From DAOQAU01 sp035354275 (GTDB taxonomy: Bacteria; Cyanobacteriota; Vampirovibrionia; Gastranaerophilales; Gastranaerophilaceae), in contig DAOQAU010000001.1 of the NCBI GenBank assembly GCA_035354275.1, positions 1 through 64,000 of the forward strand: DNA of 64,000 nt, written 5' to 3'. Position numbers and translations under genes: made by a program. The notes beneath the pieces are model-generated. The model was not told the DNA's origin and did no database searches. It saw only the letters and a list, made by a program, of their open reading frames with translations. How positions within the stretch are numbered: the first letter of the stretch is position 1; the number at the start of each line of letters is the position of its first letter. Shown here in pieces: positions 42,737 to 52,176 of the stretch.

Positions 42737-42745
42737 TGTTAAAAT
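42737..42745 (+). promoter_or_regulatory. Extended -10 promoter of rseP
   Basis: TGTTAAAAT, followed by GAGGAG (42753-42758) and ATG 42764. Unlike its divergent neighbour, this transcript carries a ribosome binding site. Confidence 0.45.
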
Positions 42746-42763
42746 ATAGTTTGAGGAGAGAAA

Positions 42764-44131
42764 ATGTCAATTATAATAATGCTTCTTCTTTTAAGTGTAT
42801 TAATTCTGGTTCACGAAGCCGGACACTTTATTGCCGCGCGTTATTTTAAAATCAAAGTTGACAAATTCGGATTCGGGCTTCCGATAGGACCGACTCTTTA
42901 TGAAACAAAATGGGGCGATACAAAAATTCTTATTCACGCATTTTTGTTAGGCGGGTATGTCGCATTCCCAGATGACGAAAAAGATTGTGAGCTTTCAAAA
43001 GATTCTCCCGAAAGGTTTATTAATAAACCGGTTTACCAGCGTGCGATTGTAGTTTCAGCCGGTGTTTTTGCAAATATCTTATGTGCTTTTTTCTTTGTAT
43101 TTTTAACAGCCGCCCTTTGGGGAAATCTTCCTTCTGGCAAGTACGAAATATATGTAAACGACATCGTTGCGCCCAAACAAGAAAGCATTTGGCAGTCAGG
43201 ATTACAAAAAAAAGACAGAATTATTGAAATTAACGGAACAAAAGTAGAGAACACATACGCGCTTTTAGATTTTATAAAAATGAGCAAATCCTATGACGGA
43301 AAAATTGATGCAAATACAAAAACGGACAATTATTTGCGGCTAAAAGCCCTAAATTCTGTTTTTACACAAGATGAAATCATACCCGAAGGTATTGCGGTCA
43401 AATTACCTGAAAAAACTTTTGAAGCACCGGTAAAAATAGAACAAAAAGTCTTAAAAGGAATGAAAAAACACGTTGATAAACAGATTTCTTTAAATTCCAA
43501 ACAGACAAAATTAAGAGATAAGCTCATCGGACAAACAGCTTACATTTCAGACGGAACTTGCACTTTAGATGATTTGGCTTATGCGATTTCCGATAATTCA
43601 AGACCTTTGGATATAAAAGTTTTAAGAAACGGAAAAACAATTAATCTCAAAACTGTTTATGCAAATAAAAAAGGGCTTTTAGGAATAAAATTGGAAGCAA
43701 AAGAGGTTTTAATCCCGACAAAGACCCCTCAACAAGTAATTACAAAAGGGACAAAATACCTTTGGGACAACACTTATATGCTTTTATACGGGCTTTACCA
43801 GATCTTCAGCGGTCAAATCCCGCTTAAAGACCTGCACGGAATTGTCGCAATAACAAAAGTGGGCGGAGATATAATTACAAACAGCGGAATTTTCTTCGGA
43901 TTGCTTTTAATCGCAATAATCTCAATGGATTTGGCAATAATAAACTTCCTTCCGATTCCCGCACTCGACGGCGGACACATAATGTTTTTGATTATAGAAA
44001 AGCTTCGCGGAAAACCCCTTGACGAAAAAGTTATCGACAAAATAGGCTCCGTCGGCTTTGCTTTTCTGATAACATTAATGGTTTTTGTAATCTTTAACGA
44101 CATTGCAGGCTTAATTACAAAAAAATTCTAA
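42764..44131 (+). CDS. rseP: Site-2 intramembrane zinc metalloprotease
   Basis: A 455-residue RseP/S2P-family protease. The first membrane helix carries HEAGH (His17, Glu18, His21), the second catalytic part is PIPALDGGHI near residue 400 (Asp ligand), and two PDZ-like regions lie between (QSGLQKKDRIIEINGTKV and a degenerate second). It cleaves membrane anchors such as anti-sigma factors, so the membrane anti-sigma protein at 19120-19671 is a possible substrate; that link is inference. The inter-PDZ region is longer than usual and Lys-rich. Confidence 0.93.
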   Translation: MSIIIMLLLLSVLILVHEAGHFIAARYFKIKVDKFGFGLPIGPTLYETKWGDTKILIHAFLLGGYVAFPDDEKDCELSKDSPERFINKPVYQRAIVVSAGVFANILCAFFFVFLTAALWGNLPSGKYEIYVNDIVAPKQESIWQSGLQKKDRIIEINGTKVENTYALLDFIKMSKSYDGKIDANTKTDNYLRLKALNSVFTQDEIIPEGIAVKLPEKTFEAPVKIEQKVLKGMKKHVDKQISLNSKQTKLRDKLIGQTAYISDGTCTLDDLAYAISDNSRPLDIKVLRNGKTINLKTVYANKKGLLGIKLEAKEVLIPTKTPQQVITKGTKYLWDNTYMLLYGLYQIFSGQIPLKDLHGIVAITKVGGDIITNSGIFFGLLLIAIISMDLAIINFLPIPALDGGHIMFLIIEKLRGKPLDEKVIDKIGSVGFAFLITLMVFVIFNDIAGLITKKF

Positions 44132-44221
44132 TTTTATAACGAATTTGAAAAATACAGCAAATATATGGTCTAAATCCCGCTAAATTGTATTATCTTTGTA
44201 TGATAAAGTGAGGGCTATTAT

Positions 44222-44866
44222 ATGGTTGATAAAATTACAATTGAACTGGATGAACAATTTCTTAAAAAGTTTTTCGGGCTTACGGAAAAATTTATCCCCG
44301 AAGATCAGGAAATAACTCTTTTGATGCTAAGAAAGCAACTCGAAGAAATTGAAGAAGCAATATTTAATGCAAAAATGACCTCTTCTGCTGCTGCGGCTGC
44401 GCCTGCATATCAAAAACCATCAGGTCCGCAAGCTCCGACAAATGTCGATGCCTTTGGCGAAGAAATACATAACGGAGATGAGTTCAATGTACCTAAAAAA
44501 AGTATTTTGATAATTGATGATCTTGGGGTTATAACTTACCAACTCAGTGTTTTATTTAGGAATATGGGTTATTACGTTGTTGACTCAAAAGAAATTTATG
44601 ATGCCATAGAAAAATTCAAAAAAAATAATTTCGACTTGGTTATTATGGATTTATTTATACCGACCGAAAGAGAAGGTTTTATCTTACTTGAAGAACTGAA
44701 AAAGACTTCTCTAAGCAAACAAAAACAAGCAAGAATAGGTATTATGTCGGCCTCTGCCAAAAAAGAACACAAACAAATCTGCAAGATGAAAGGTGCCGAA
44801 TTCTACGTCGAAAAAGTAGATGACTGGCAAAAAGAACTTATTAATGTAATTCAAAATTTAAGTTAG
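44222..44866 (+). CDS. Single-domain response regulator with N-terminal extension
   Basis: A 214-residue protein. Residues 1-55 are an uncharacterised acidic helical segment (KITIELDEQFLKKFFGLTEK), then an Ala/Pro-rich linker, then a REC domain: IIDD acid pair, phosphoacceptor Asp in LVIMDLF, MSAS switch and conserved Lys in YVEKV. There is no DNA-binding output domain, so it probably signals by protein contact. Its stop overlaps the end of atpG. No partner kinase is adjacent. Confidence 0.85.
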   Translation: MVDKITIELDEQFLKKFFGLTEKFIPEDQEITLLMLRKQLEEIEEAIFNAKMTSSAAAAAPAYQKPSGPQAPTNVDAFGEEIHNGDEFNVPKKSILIIDDLGVITYQLSVLFRNMGYYVVDSKEIYDAIEKFKKNNFDLVIMDLFIPTEREGFILLEELKKTSLSKQKQARIGIMSASAKKEHKQICKMKGAEFYVEKVDDWQKELINVIQNLS

Positions 44867-45792
44867 CCTTTTAATGCGTCTGCTCCTGATACGACTTCCA
44901 AAAGTTCCTGTGTAATTGCAGCCTGACGTGCTTTGTTGTAGTCGATTGTAAGTGTTCGTATCATCTCTTCGGCGTTATTTGAAGCGGCAGACATTGCTGT
45001 CATCCTTGAAGCCAATTCGCTTGCCTGCGCTTCCAAAAGCGATTGAAATATAGTATTTGTAATATACATCGGAACAACTTTTTGTAAGATACTGTGTTCA
45101 TTAGGTTCAAAAATCATAACAGGATCAATTTTTACCGCCGATTCTGTTTTTAAATCTTCTTCAGCATTTATAGGCAATAAATTCCATTTTTCTGCCAAAT
45201 AAGACATCATATTTTTGAATTTTGTCGTAAAAATTTCTATAGTGTCAATTTCTCCGGAAACGTAAGCCTGAGAAAGGTCTTCAGCAACATATTGAGCACC
45301 TGCAGCAGAAATTTCGCCTGCCACTTTTATATAAGTTTTTACGATTTCAAATCCGTAATCTTCGGCTTTTCTTTTTAAAGCTGCATTTCCTTTTTGTCCG
45401 ATAATAAAGAGTTTACAGTTAATTCCTTGCTGTTTATATTCTTCAATTGTTTTAATAGTATTTCTTACCACGTTTGCATTATAAGCACCTGCAAGTCCCT
45501 TGTTTGAAGTTATAACCAAAAGCCCTGCTGTTTTAACTTCGTGCTTTTTGAGCAATTCAGGGTAATTATCTATTGCCAGTTTAATTTTTAAACCTTCGGA
45601 AGAATAATCACCGACTGCCGACAAAAGCTTTTTGAAGGCAATTATCAGCTCCTCGCTGAAAGGTCTTGAAGCTTTTACCGCATTTTCCGCTTTTTTAACG
45701 TTTGCGGCAGCAACCATTTTCATCGCACGGGTAATTTTCTTCGTGTTCTGAACGCTTAGTATTCTGCTTTTTATGTCCTTAAGATTTGCCAT
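44863..45792 (-). CDS. atpG: ATP synthase F1 subunit gamma
   Basis: A 309-residue central-stalk subunit: N-terminal helix DIKSRILSVQNTKKITRAMKMVA, TSNKGLAGAYNANV, and the C-terminal helix EMIRTLTIDYNKARQAAITQELLEVVSGADAL. It rotates in the F1 alpha3beta3 ring. I see no long redox-regulatory insertion of the plant type. It is the last gene of the atp operon. A 111-bp spacer with heptamer repeats separates it from atpA. Confidence 0.97.
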   Translation of the reverse strand: MANLKDIKSRILSVQNTKKITRAMKMVAAANVKKAENAVKASRPFSEELIIAFKKLLSAVGDYSSEGLKIKLAIDNYPELLKKHEVKTAGLLVITSNKGLAGAYNANVVRNTIKTIEEYKQQGINCKLFIIGQKGNAALKRKAEDYGFEIVKTYIKVAGEISAAGAQYVAEDLSQAYVSGEIDTIEIFTTKFKNMMSYLAEKWNLLPINAEEDLKTESAVKIDPVMIFEPNEHSILQKVVPMYITNTIFQSLLEAQASELASRMTAMSAASNNAEEMIRTLTIDYNKARQAAITQELLEVVSGADALKG

Positions 45793-45802
45793 TATTATCC
45801 TT

Positions 45803-45897
45803 TTTGAGTGAATAAGTGTATTTTTTGTTATTATATTTTTTTGCGAAGCAAATAATTGAACCTATTCACCTATTTACTTATTCACTTATTTACTTCT
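45803..45897. repeat. Inverted composite of heptamer repeats between atpA and atpG
   Basis: TGAGTGAATAAGTG at one side and TTCACCTATTTACTTATTCA with following bases at the other can pair loosely. The whole 111-bp spacer consists of this composite and AT-rich filler. Confidence 0.6.
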
Positions 45898-45903
45898 ATA
45901 TTT

Positions 45904-47409
45904 TTATCCTTTAAATTTCAATATAGCATTTTTCAGAGCTTCTTTGTCTTCATCAGAAAGTGCCTCGCCCGCGTTAAGCCTTTGGCTTAATTCAGGCATG
46001 TTGGCATCGAAATATTCAAACCAGCCTTTTTTGAAAGTCGGAATTTCTCTGTTTTCAACTTCATCCAATAAGCCTTCGTTTGCCGCAAAAAGAACAGTTA
46101 CCTGTTGGGCAACGCTTAGCGGCTGATATTGAGGCTGTTTAAGGACTTCTACCAGTTTTTGACCTCTTAAAAGCTGTTGTTTTGTTGCTTTGTCAAGGTC
46201 AGAGGCAAACTGTGCAAAAGCTTCCAGTTCTCTAAACTGCGCGAGGTCAAGCCTTAGCTTACCTGCAACCTGTTTAATACCTTTTGTCTGAGCAGCTCCG
46301 CCCACCCTTGAAACCGAAATCCCCGCGTTAATCGCAGGTCTTATGCCGGCGTTAAACAAACCCGATTCCAAAAATATTTGTCCGTCTGTTATTGAAATAA
46401 CGTTTGTCGGAATATAAGCTGAAACATCGCCCGCCTGCGTTTCGATAATAGGAAGGGCGGTGATACTTCCACCACCAAGTGCGTCAGAGAGCTTGACCGC
46501 TCTTTCCAAAAGTCTTGAGTGCAGATAAAAAACATCGCCCGGATAGGCTTCACGGCCCGGCGGTCTTCTCAAAAGCAAACTCATCGCACGGTATGCCTGA
46601 GCGTGTTTTGTCAAATCGTCATAAATTATTAAAACATGTTTTCCCTGTTCCAAAAATTCTTCTGCCATAGCGCAACCCGCAAAAGGCGCAATATATTGAA
46701 GCGGCGCAGATTCATTCGCGCTTGCGGCAACGATAATTGTGTATTCCATAGCTCCGTAAGATTCCAAAGTTTTGGCAAGCTGGGCAACGGTAGAAGCTTT
46801 CTGACCGATTGCAACGTAAATACAAATTACATCCTGACCTTTTTGGTTAATTATGGTATCAATTGCAATAGCGGTTTTTCCTGTCTGTCTGTCACCGATG
46901 ATTAACTCCCTTTGACCTCTGCCTATTGGAGTAAGTGCATCAATCGAAGTTAAACCGGTCTGAAGCGGCTGATGAACGGATTTTCTTTTAACAATACCAG
47001 GTGCAACTTTTTCTACAGGAAGGGTTTTATCGGCTTTTATTTCGCCTTTTCCGTCAATGGGCTGACCTGTGGGATCGACTATTCTTCCGATAAGCCCGTC
47101 ACCTACCGGAACAGAAGTAATTCTTCCGGTTGTTTTTACCAGCATACCTTCTTTAATATGCTGATATTCGCCCAAAATTACAACCCCGACGTTGTCTTCT
47201 TCAAGGTTAAGGGTTATTCCCAAAGTACCTTTGCCGTCTTGAAATTCTATAAGCTCGTTTGCCATAACGTTTCTGAGCCCGTAAAGCCTTGCGATGCCGT
47301 CGCCGACTTCAAGCACGGAACCTACATTTGAAATTTCGGTTTGAGATTCGTAATTTTCAATCTTGCTTTTGATTATTGAACTGATTTCGTCCGGTTTAAT
47401 TACTGCCAT
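45904..47409 (-). CDS. atpA: ATP synthase F1 subunit alpha
   Basis: A 501-residue regulatory nucleotide-binding subunit of F1: Walker A GDRQTGKTAIA, LIIYDDLTKHAQAYR, RPPGREAYPGDVFYLHSRLLERA and SITALPIIETQAGDVSAYIP, with the arginine-finger region ISVSRVGGAAQ. Full length and intact. Lies between atpH and atpG in the operon. Confidence 0.98.
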   Translation of the reverse strand: MAVIKPDEISSIIKSKIENYESQTEISNVGSVLEVGDGIARLYGLRNVMANELIEFQDGKGTLGITLNLEEDNVGVVILGEYQHIKEGMLVKTTGRITSVPVGDGLIGRIVDPTGQPIDGKGEIKADKTLPVEKVAPGIVKRKSVHQPLQTGLTSIDALTPIGRGQRELIIGDRQTGKTAIAIDTIINQKGQDVICIYVAIGQKASTVAQLAKTLESYGAMEYTIIVAASANESAPLQYIAPFAGCAMAEEFLEQGKHVLIIYDDLTKHAQAYRAMSLLLRRPPGREAYPGDVFYLHSRLLERAVKLSDALGGGSITALPIIETQAGDVSAYIPTNVISITDGQIFLESGLFNAGIRPAINAGISVSRVGGAAQTKGIKQVAGKLRLDLAQFRELEAFAQFASDLDKATKQQLLRGQKLVEVLKQPQYQPLSVAQQVTVLFAANEGLLDEVENREIPTFKKGWFEYFDANMPELSQRLNAGEALSDEDKEALKNAILKFKG

Positions 47410-47428
47410 GTCTTTTTCCTCATTATCT

Positions 47429-47983
47429 TTATTTTGTTATACTTTTGCTTAAATCTTCCAATTTGTGCTTCAAACTTGTGTCAATTACGTTGTCGCCCAT
47501 TTGAATTACAAGTCCCGCAATGATTTCAGGGCTTATTTCCCAATCGAAAGTCACTTTTTTACTTAATTTATTTTCCAGTTTTTCTTTTAACCGTTTTTTT
47601 GCATCCTCGCCTAAAGCAACGGCGGAGGTCACTTTAATCCGGCTTACGTTGTTGATTTTATCAAGAATTTTGTCGTAAGCTTCCGAAACCGCTTCAAACT
47701 GGCAAAATCTGTCTTTATCTATAAGAATTTTTATGAAATTCAACACTAAAGTATCAATTTCATCTGTAAAAACTCTTGCTGCAACTTCTTTTTTATCTTC
47801 AATAGAAATCAGAGGATTTGTTAAAAATTCCTGCAGGTCGAAAGATGTTTTGAGAGTTTGCAAAACGGTTTTTATATCAGCCGAAACTTTTTCATAAGTA
47901 AGTTTTCCGTCTTTGACCAATTCGACCAAAGCTTCGGCGTATCTTTGTGCTATTAGAATGTTTTTTGTCTGATTATTTGCCAA
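47429..47983 (-). CDS. atpH: ATP synthase F1 subunit delta
   Basis: A 184-residue peripheral-stalk subunit: IAQRYAEALVELVKDG at the N-terminus, then a helical bundle and the C-terminal SPEIIAGLVIQMGDNVIDTSLKHKLEDL, which is the family signature. The start is TTG 47983, overlapping the end of the b-subunit gene by 11 bp. No in-frame ATG is nearby, so translation is probably coupled. Confidence 0.95.
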   Translation of the reverse strand: MANNQTKNILIAQRYAEALVELVKDGKLTYEKVSADIKTVLQTLKTSFDLQEFLTNPLISIEDKKEVAARVFTDEIDTLVLNFIKILIDKDRFCQFEAVSEAYDKILDKINNVSRIKVTSAVALGEDAKKRLKEKLENKLSKKVTFDWEISPEIIAGLVIQMGDNVIDTSLKHKLEDLSKSITK

Positions 47984-48494
47984 AATTTAACCTGTCCAAT
48001 TCTTCTATACTTTCGTTTATGTATTTTTCGTGCAATTCAGGGTTGCTCACAAGCGAATTTGTAATATGGCTTTTTGCCGCCTCGATAGAAGCCTTTGATG
48101 CCTTTTGAGTAAGTTTTGAAATAATCATTTTTTCTTCGGCATCAATAATTTTTTTTGCATTTGTCCCGATATTTTCAACCTGTTTTTTAGCGTCATCTAA
48201 AATCTTTTCTCCAATAACATGCGCACTTGCTTTTGCCTCTTTTATCATCTCCTCAAGCTCTTGAGGAAGATTTTCGACTAACTTTTCAACTTGTTTCAAA
48301 TTTGCATGTGCTTCTTCCTTGCTTTTTTTTGCCGCTTCGATAGCTTCGACTATTTTTGTGTGAAGCGATTCGATAGCTTTTTTTATGTCGATTTTTTTGA
48401 AAATCCAAATAAAAATTGCAGCAAAAAAGATAAAATTGAAGGTGTTTGATTCAACTATAATATGCCATATTTGCTGTATTTGTTGATTAATCAT
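47973..48494 (-). CDS. atpF: ATP synthase F0 subunit b
   Basis: A 173-residue stator subunit: one N-terminal membrane helix (FNFIFFAAIFIWIFKK) followed by a long charged coiled coil (EAIEAAKKSKEEAHANLKQVEK). It pairs with the product of the preceding b' gene to make the heterodimeric stalk typical of Cyanobacteria and other phototroph lineages. Starts 3 bp after the b' stop. Confidence 0.93.
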   Translation of the reverse strand: MINQQIQQIWHIIVESNTFNFIFFAAIFIWIFKKIDIKKAIESLHTKIVEAIEAAKKSKEEAHANLKQVEKLVENLPQELEEMIKEAKASAHVIGEKILDDAKKQVENIGTNAKKIIDAEEKMIISKLTQKASKASIEAAKSHITNSLVSNPELHEKYINESIEELDRLNFGK

Positions 48495-48497
48495 CTT

Positions 48498-48911
48498 TTA
48501 TCCCAATATTTTTGTAGAAATTGTCTGCGCAAGTTTTTTTACTTCATCTTCCAAAACTTTTTGTGCCTCAGCTTTTGACTTTTCAAGCTCTTCTTTTGCC
48601 CCTGAAACTTCTTCTGACGCTCTTTTTTGGGCGATTCCGGTTAAGTCCGCTTTTTGCCTTTTTGCGCTTTCTGAGGTATCAAAAATTATTTTTTTGGCTC
48701 TTGTTTTGGATTCTTCGACTTTGTTTTCTTTGTCGGCAATTAATGCTTCGGATTTTTGCTTTGCCAAATTTGCCTGATGATACTGCTCATCAAGAAATTC
48801 CTGCCTTTGGCTGACTATTTTGCTCAACGGTTTGTAGAAAATCCCGTTCATAATCAGCACAAATACAATAAAACTTATTGCCGAAACTATAAATGTTGCG
48901 TTAAATTCCAT
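48498..48911 (-). CDS. atpF': ATP synthase F0 subunit b'
   Basis: A 137-residue second b-type subunit: N-terminal membrane helix (ATFIVSAISFIVFVLIMNGIF), YKPLSKIVSQRQEFLDEQYH, then a coiled coil rich in Lys, Ala and Glu. The shorter length and the position between the c and b genes match b' (atpG in cyanobacterial naming). AAAAGGAC precedes the ATG. Confidence 0.92.
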   Translation of the reverse strand: MEFNATFIVSAISFIVFVLIMNGIFYKPLSKIVSQRQEFLDEQYHQANLAKQKSEALIADKENKVEESKTRAKKIIFDTSESAKRQKADLTGIAQKRASEEVSGAKEELEKSKAEAQKVLEDEVKKLAQTISTKILG

Positions 48912-48924
48912 TTTTGTCCTTTTT

Positions 48925-49022
48925 AGTTGAAAAGTCGAACAGTCGATAAGTTGAAAAGTTTATGAGAGTATAAGATTATGAGTTTATAAGTTTTCTTCTC
49001 ACTCCTCACATCTCACCTCTCA
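48925..49022. repeat. Degenerate heptamer repeats between the c and b' genes
   Basis: Short words such as GTTGAAAAGTCGAACAGTCG, then GTATAAGA..GTTTATAAG, and a CTCACTCCTCACATCTCACC tract fill the 115-bp spacer inside the atp operon. Confidence 0.5.
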
Positions 49023-49026
49023 CTAC

Positions 49027-49278
49027 TTACCCCATCATGCCTGACAGTTTAAGCGCGATAACAAAAGCGTAAAGTGCGCAAGCTTCTGATAATGCCGCAC
49101 CCAACAAGAAAAATCCTACTGCTTTTCCTGCTATCTCTGGTTGTCTTGCAACTGATTCCAAAAATCCTTTTGTAGCAACCCCGATACCGAGCCCTGCACC
49201 CACTGCACCGAATCCGATTGCGATACCTGCACCTAACTGTGCCATTTCCGATAATGTTTTAATTTCTTCTGCTGCCAT
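49027..49278 (-). CDS. atpE: ATP synthase F0 subunit c
   Basis: An 83-residue proteolipid with two membrane helices joined by the polar loop ARQPE. The ion-binding Glu is in helix two (ALSEACALYAF). The extra Na+ ligands of sodium-type c rings (Gln in helix one, Ser/Thr next to the Glu) are not present; the residue after Glu is Ala and the helix-one site reads GIGVA. A proton-driven ring is therefore the simpler reading. Strong AAGGAGA precedes the ATG. Confidence 0.96.
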   Translation of the reverse strand: MAAEEIKTLSEMAQLGAGIAIGFGAVGAGLGIGVATKGFLESVARQPEIAGKAVGFFLLGAALSEACALYAFVIALKLSGMMG

Positions 49279-49318
49279 AATTTTTCTCCTTTTTTATTCT
49301 AATTTCTATTTCCTATTT

Positions 49319-50011
49319 TTAGTGATGTTCGGGTTCTTCAACCGCCATTGCAATGTAGGCGATAGTAAGCATCATAAATACCATTGCCTGAATACATGCT
49401 ACCAGCACTTCAAAAAACATTATAGGAAGCGGCAGGAAGTATGCGCACATTCCCAAAAGTGCCGAAACAAGTATTTCGCCTGCCAAAATGTTGGCAAAAA
49501 GCCGCAGTGCAAGCGTTAGCGGTCTTGTAAACATATCAAGAACTTCCACAAGAGCAAGAATTATCGATATAAAATCAAACCCGTGCAAAAAGTATTTCGG
49601 GCCTTTTTTCTTTACTCCGGTAAAAACATAATAAACCAAAACAATGATTGCCATCGCCGCTGTCATGTTAATATCGTTTGTCGGGGATGCAAGCTCTCCT
49701 TGCTTAAGCTGAATAAGCCTTAAGGGAAGCTGCCCCATTAAATTTGCCGTTATGATAAATAAAAACAAAGAGGCAACAAGAGGAATGTGTTTTCTGCCTT
49801 CTTTTCCTATCATAGAATCGGTCAAGTCCCAGAAAAATCCCATTAAACTCTCTGAAAATGCCTGAATTTTTGAAGGAATAAGAGTTAATTTGCGGGTGGC
49901 AATCAGCGCAAAAATAATAAGAAACGCCATTGCAGTCCACATAGTCACCAATGTGTCCATATTGAAACTGTAATTACCAACCTGCGCTATCCAGTGCCCT
50001 GCTTCGCTCAT
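49319..50011 (-). CDS. atpB: ATP synthase F0 subunit a
   Basis: A 230-residue membrane subunit that forms the ion half-channels. The essential Arg lies in LALRLFANILAGE; ANLMGQLPLR and the C-terminal VACIQAMVFMMLTIAYIAMAVEE are typical. It is the first gene of the operon; no small atpI-type gene precedes it, since the divergent birA lies upstream. GAGGGAAG precedes the ATG and TGCTACAAT about 30 bp upstream may be the operon's extended -10. Confidence 0.95.
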   Translation of the reverse strand: MSEAGHWIAQVGNYSFNMDTLVTMWTAMAFLIIFALIATRKLTLIPSKIQAFSESLMGFFWDLTDSMIGKEGRKHIPLVASLFLFIITANLMGQLPLRLIQLKQGELASPTNDINMTAAMAIIVLVYYVFTGVKKKGPKYFLHGFDFISIILALVEVLDMFTRPLTLALRLFANILAGEILVSALLGMCAYFLPLPIMFFEVLVACIQAMVFMMLTIAYIAMAVEEPEHH

Positions 50012-50122
50012 CTACTTCCCTCGCTATGGTTATTGTAGCATTTAATTTTGTTTTGGCAAATTATTTCGATATATAAATATGAAACAGGTTCAGGCGCCTT
50101 TTCTTTTCCCGCCTCTTTCTTA

Positions 50123-50131
50123 TGATATAAT
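50123..50131 (+). promoter_or_regulatory. Extended -10, leaderless start of birA
   Basis: TGATATAAT, seven bases, ATG 50139, no ribosome binding site. Confidence 0.5.
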
Positions 50132-50138
50132 CAATCAA

Positions 50139-50861
50139 ATGAAGTTAATCTTTTTTGAAAAAATAGATTCTACCAACACTTATGCCAAATTAAACATTGA
50201 CGATTTGGAAGATAAAAGCGTTGTTTACACGAATTTTCAAACCAGAGGCAGGGGAAGATTTGACAGAAGCTGGGTAAATCTGGGCTCTGAAAATATCTAC
50301 ATGACAATTATTCTTAAGCCCTCCGAAAAATTTGAACAAAACTATTCGAATTTAACCCAATATTTATCCCTTTGTCTTTGCAAACAGCTGAAAGAACCGG
50401 GATTAACCCCCCAAATAAAATGGCCAAATGATGTTTTGGTAAACGGGAAAAAAATAGCAGGAATTCTGGCTGAAACTGTCATCAAAGGAGGCAACCTTAA
50501 GGGAATAGCACTTGGAATAGGGGTTAATTTAAATGCTGATTTACAAGATGTTTTAAATATTGACCGCCCAGCCACAAGTCTGAATCTTGAATTGGGCAAA
50601 AATATTGATAAACCCAAATTTATGAAAAAATTACTGGAAGAATTTTTTGAAAGCTATGACGATTTTTTAAAGCATGGGTTTAAATTTATAAAAGAAGATT
50701 ACGAAAAAAGGGCATGCTTTTTAGGACAAAACCTTAAAGTAGTAATTTTTGACATAATAAAAGAAGGCTATTGCAAAGGTCTTGATGACTTTGGGAATTT
50801 AATTCTGACAGACAAAAACGGGCATGAACAAAGTATTAATATGGGCGAAATAATTGAATAA
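50139..50861 (+). CDS. birA: Biotin-[acetyl-CoA-carboxylase] ligase, monofunctional
   Basis: About 240 residues: FEKIDSTNTYAK, the biotinyl-AMP loop GRGRFDRSW, IKWPNDVLVNGKKIAGIL and GIALGIGVNLN. It attaches biotin to the BCCP subunit of acetyl-CoA carboxylase. There is no N-terminal winged-helix domain, so it does not act as a repressor. ATG 50139 begins the family domain directly; an upstream in-frame ATG at 50079 would add 20 unrelated residues and run through the promoter. Confidence 0.94.
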   Translation: MKLIFFEKIDSTNTYAKLNIDDLEDKSVVYTNFQTRGRGRFDRSWVNLGSENIYMTIILKPSEKFEQNYSNLTQYLSLCLCKQLKEPGLTPQIKWPNDVLVNGKKIAGILAETVIKGGNLKGIALGIGVNLNADLQDVLNIDRPATSLNLELGKNIDKPKFMKKLLEEFFESYDDFLKHGFKFIKEDYEKRACFLGQNLKVVIFDIIKEGYCKGLDDFGNLILTDKNGHEQSINMGEIIE

Positions 50862-50900
50862 AAAAGGGCGCGAAAGTTAAAAACTTTCGCGCCCTTTTTT
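50861..50900. terminator. Bidirectional terminator, birA / aminotransferase gene
   Basis: Perfect 18-bp stem AAAAAGGGCGCGAAAGTT and complement with a 3-nt loop, ending T6, between convergent genes. Confidence 0.85.
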
Positions 50901-50908
50901 ATAATATT

Positions 50909-52033
50909 CTAAACCCCTACAGGATTTTTTGTTTTATTAATACATTCAACAACCGTATTTACGACCGTTTTTTGCTCATCAAGCGTCAATTCAGGGAACA
51001 TCGGCAAAGAAATAACGACTTTGGTATCGGCTTCTGTTGCAGGAAGCGAGCCTTCTTTAACACCCAAATACTCATGAACTTTTTGCAGGTGCAAAGGTAC
51101 GGGGTAATAAAGCATAGCACCTATTCCAGCCTCTTGAAGCATTTTGTGAACTTCATCGCGGTTAGGAATTTTTATCGTGTACTGGTGATAAACGCAGTAA
51201 GTGTCATCCAACTCTTTTGGTGTTTGAACGTCAGCGCAGTTTGCAAAAAGTTCATTATATCTGTAAGCATTTTGGCGTCTTTTTTTATTCCATTCGTCAA
51301 TATGTTTGAATTTTACTCTCAAAATTGCCGCCTGAACCTCATCAAGTCTGCTGTTTACGCCGATTTCGTCATGGTAGTATCTGACAGCTCCGCCATGGTT
51401 TCTTAAGCCAATAACTCTGTCTTTTATACTTTGAGAATTTGTGGTCAACAGTCCGCCGTCACCCATAGCTCCCAAATTTTTTGTGGGGAAGAAACTGAAA
51501 CATCCCACATCGCCAAATGAACCCACCATTTTGCCTTTGTATTTTGCTCCTATTGCCTGACAGCAATCTTCAATTACATAAAGATTGTGTTTTTTTGCAA
51601 TATCCATGATTACATCCATATTGCAAGGCTGACCGTAAAGGTGAACGGGAATTATCGCCTTTGTTTTAGGTGTAATGGCATTTTCTATTTTCTCAACATC
51701 AATGTTAAAAGTGTCAGGGTCAATATCTACAAAAACCGGTTTGGCACCCACAATTCCGATTGCCTCTGTCGTTGCAACAAAAGTAAAAGCTACAGAAATA
51801 ACCTCGTCGCCTGCTCCTATGTCAAGTGCTCTAAGTGCAAGATGAAGCGCATCTGTGCCCGAATTAAGCGCAATGGCATGCTTTACTCCGATATATTCAG
51901 AAAGCTCTTTTTCAAGTTCTTTATTGTGATTTCCCAAAATATAAGAACCTGAGCGCAAAACCGCTACAACTTCTTTTTCAATCTCTTTTCCAATCTTGTC
52001 ATACTGTCTTTTTAAATCCAAAATAGGTATCAT
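50909..52033 (-). CDS. DegT/DnrJ/EryC1/StrS-family PLP aminotransferase
   Basis: A 374-residue sugar aminotransferase: LNSGTDALHLALRAL, FTFVATTEAI, VHLYGQPCNMD, VIEDCCQAIGA and the PLP-binding Lys in FFPTKNLGAMGDGG. These enzymes aminate keto-sugars linked to nucleotides in O-antigen, LPS or antibiotic pathways. It fits with the glycan genes at the left of the window although about 47 kb away. Strong AAGGAGA before the ATG. The exact sugar is unknown. Confidence 0.92.
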   Translation of the reverse strand: MIPILDLKRQYDKIGKEIEKEVVAVLRSGSYILGNHNKELEKELSEYIGVKHAIALNSGTDALHLALRALDIGAGDEVISVAFTFVATTEAIGIVGAKPVFVDIDPDTFNIDVEKIENAITPKTKAIIPVHLYGQPCNMDVIMDIAKKHNLYVIEDCCQAIGAKYKGKMVGSFGDVGCFSFFPTKNLGAMGDGGLLTTNSQSIKDRVIGLRNHGGAVRYYHDEIGVNSRLDEVQAAILRVKFKHIDEWNKKRRQNAYRYNELFANCADVQTPKELDDTYCVYHQYTIKIPNRDEVHKMLQEAGIGAMLYYPVPLHLQKVHEYLGVKEGSLPATEADTKVVISLPMFPELTLDEQKTVVNTVVECINKTKNPVGV

Positions 52034-52176
52034 AACTATCTCCTTTATTTCAATTTTTCCGCATCCTCTATTTTAAGTTTATCACACCCCCGCCAAGCCT
52101 TTATATTAACTTAATATGAACCTAAAAAGCTGAAGAATAAACCCCCTCTTGATAATCTCTTTGTTACAATTTCTTA

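Noticed and set aside
49027..49278. Sodium-type ATP synthase c ring
   Set aside because: The Gln and Ser/Thr sodium ligands around the essential Glu are absent.
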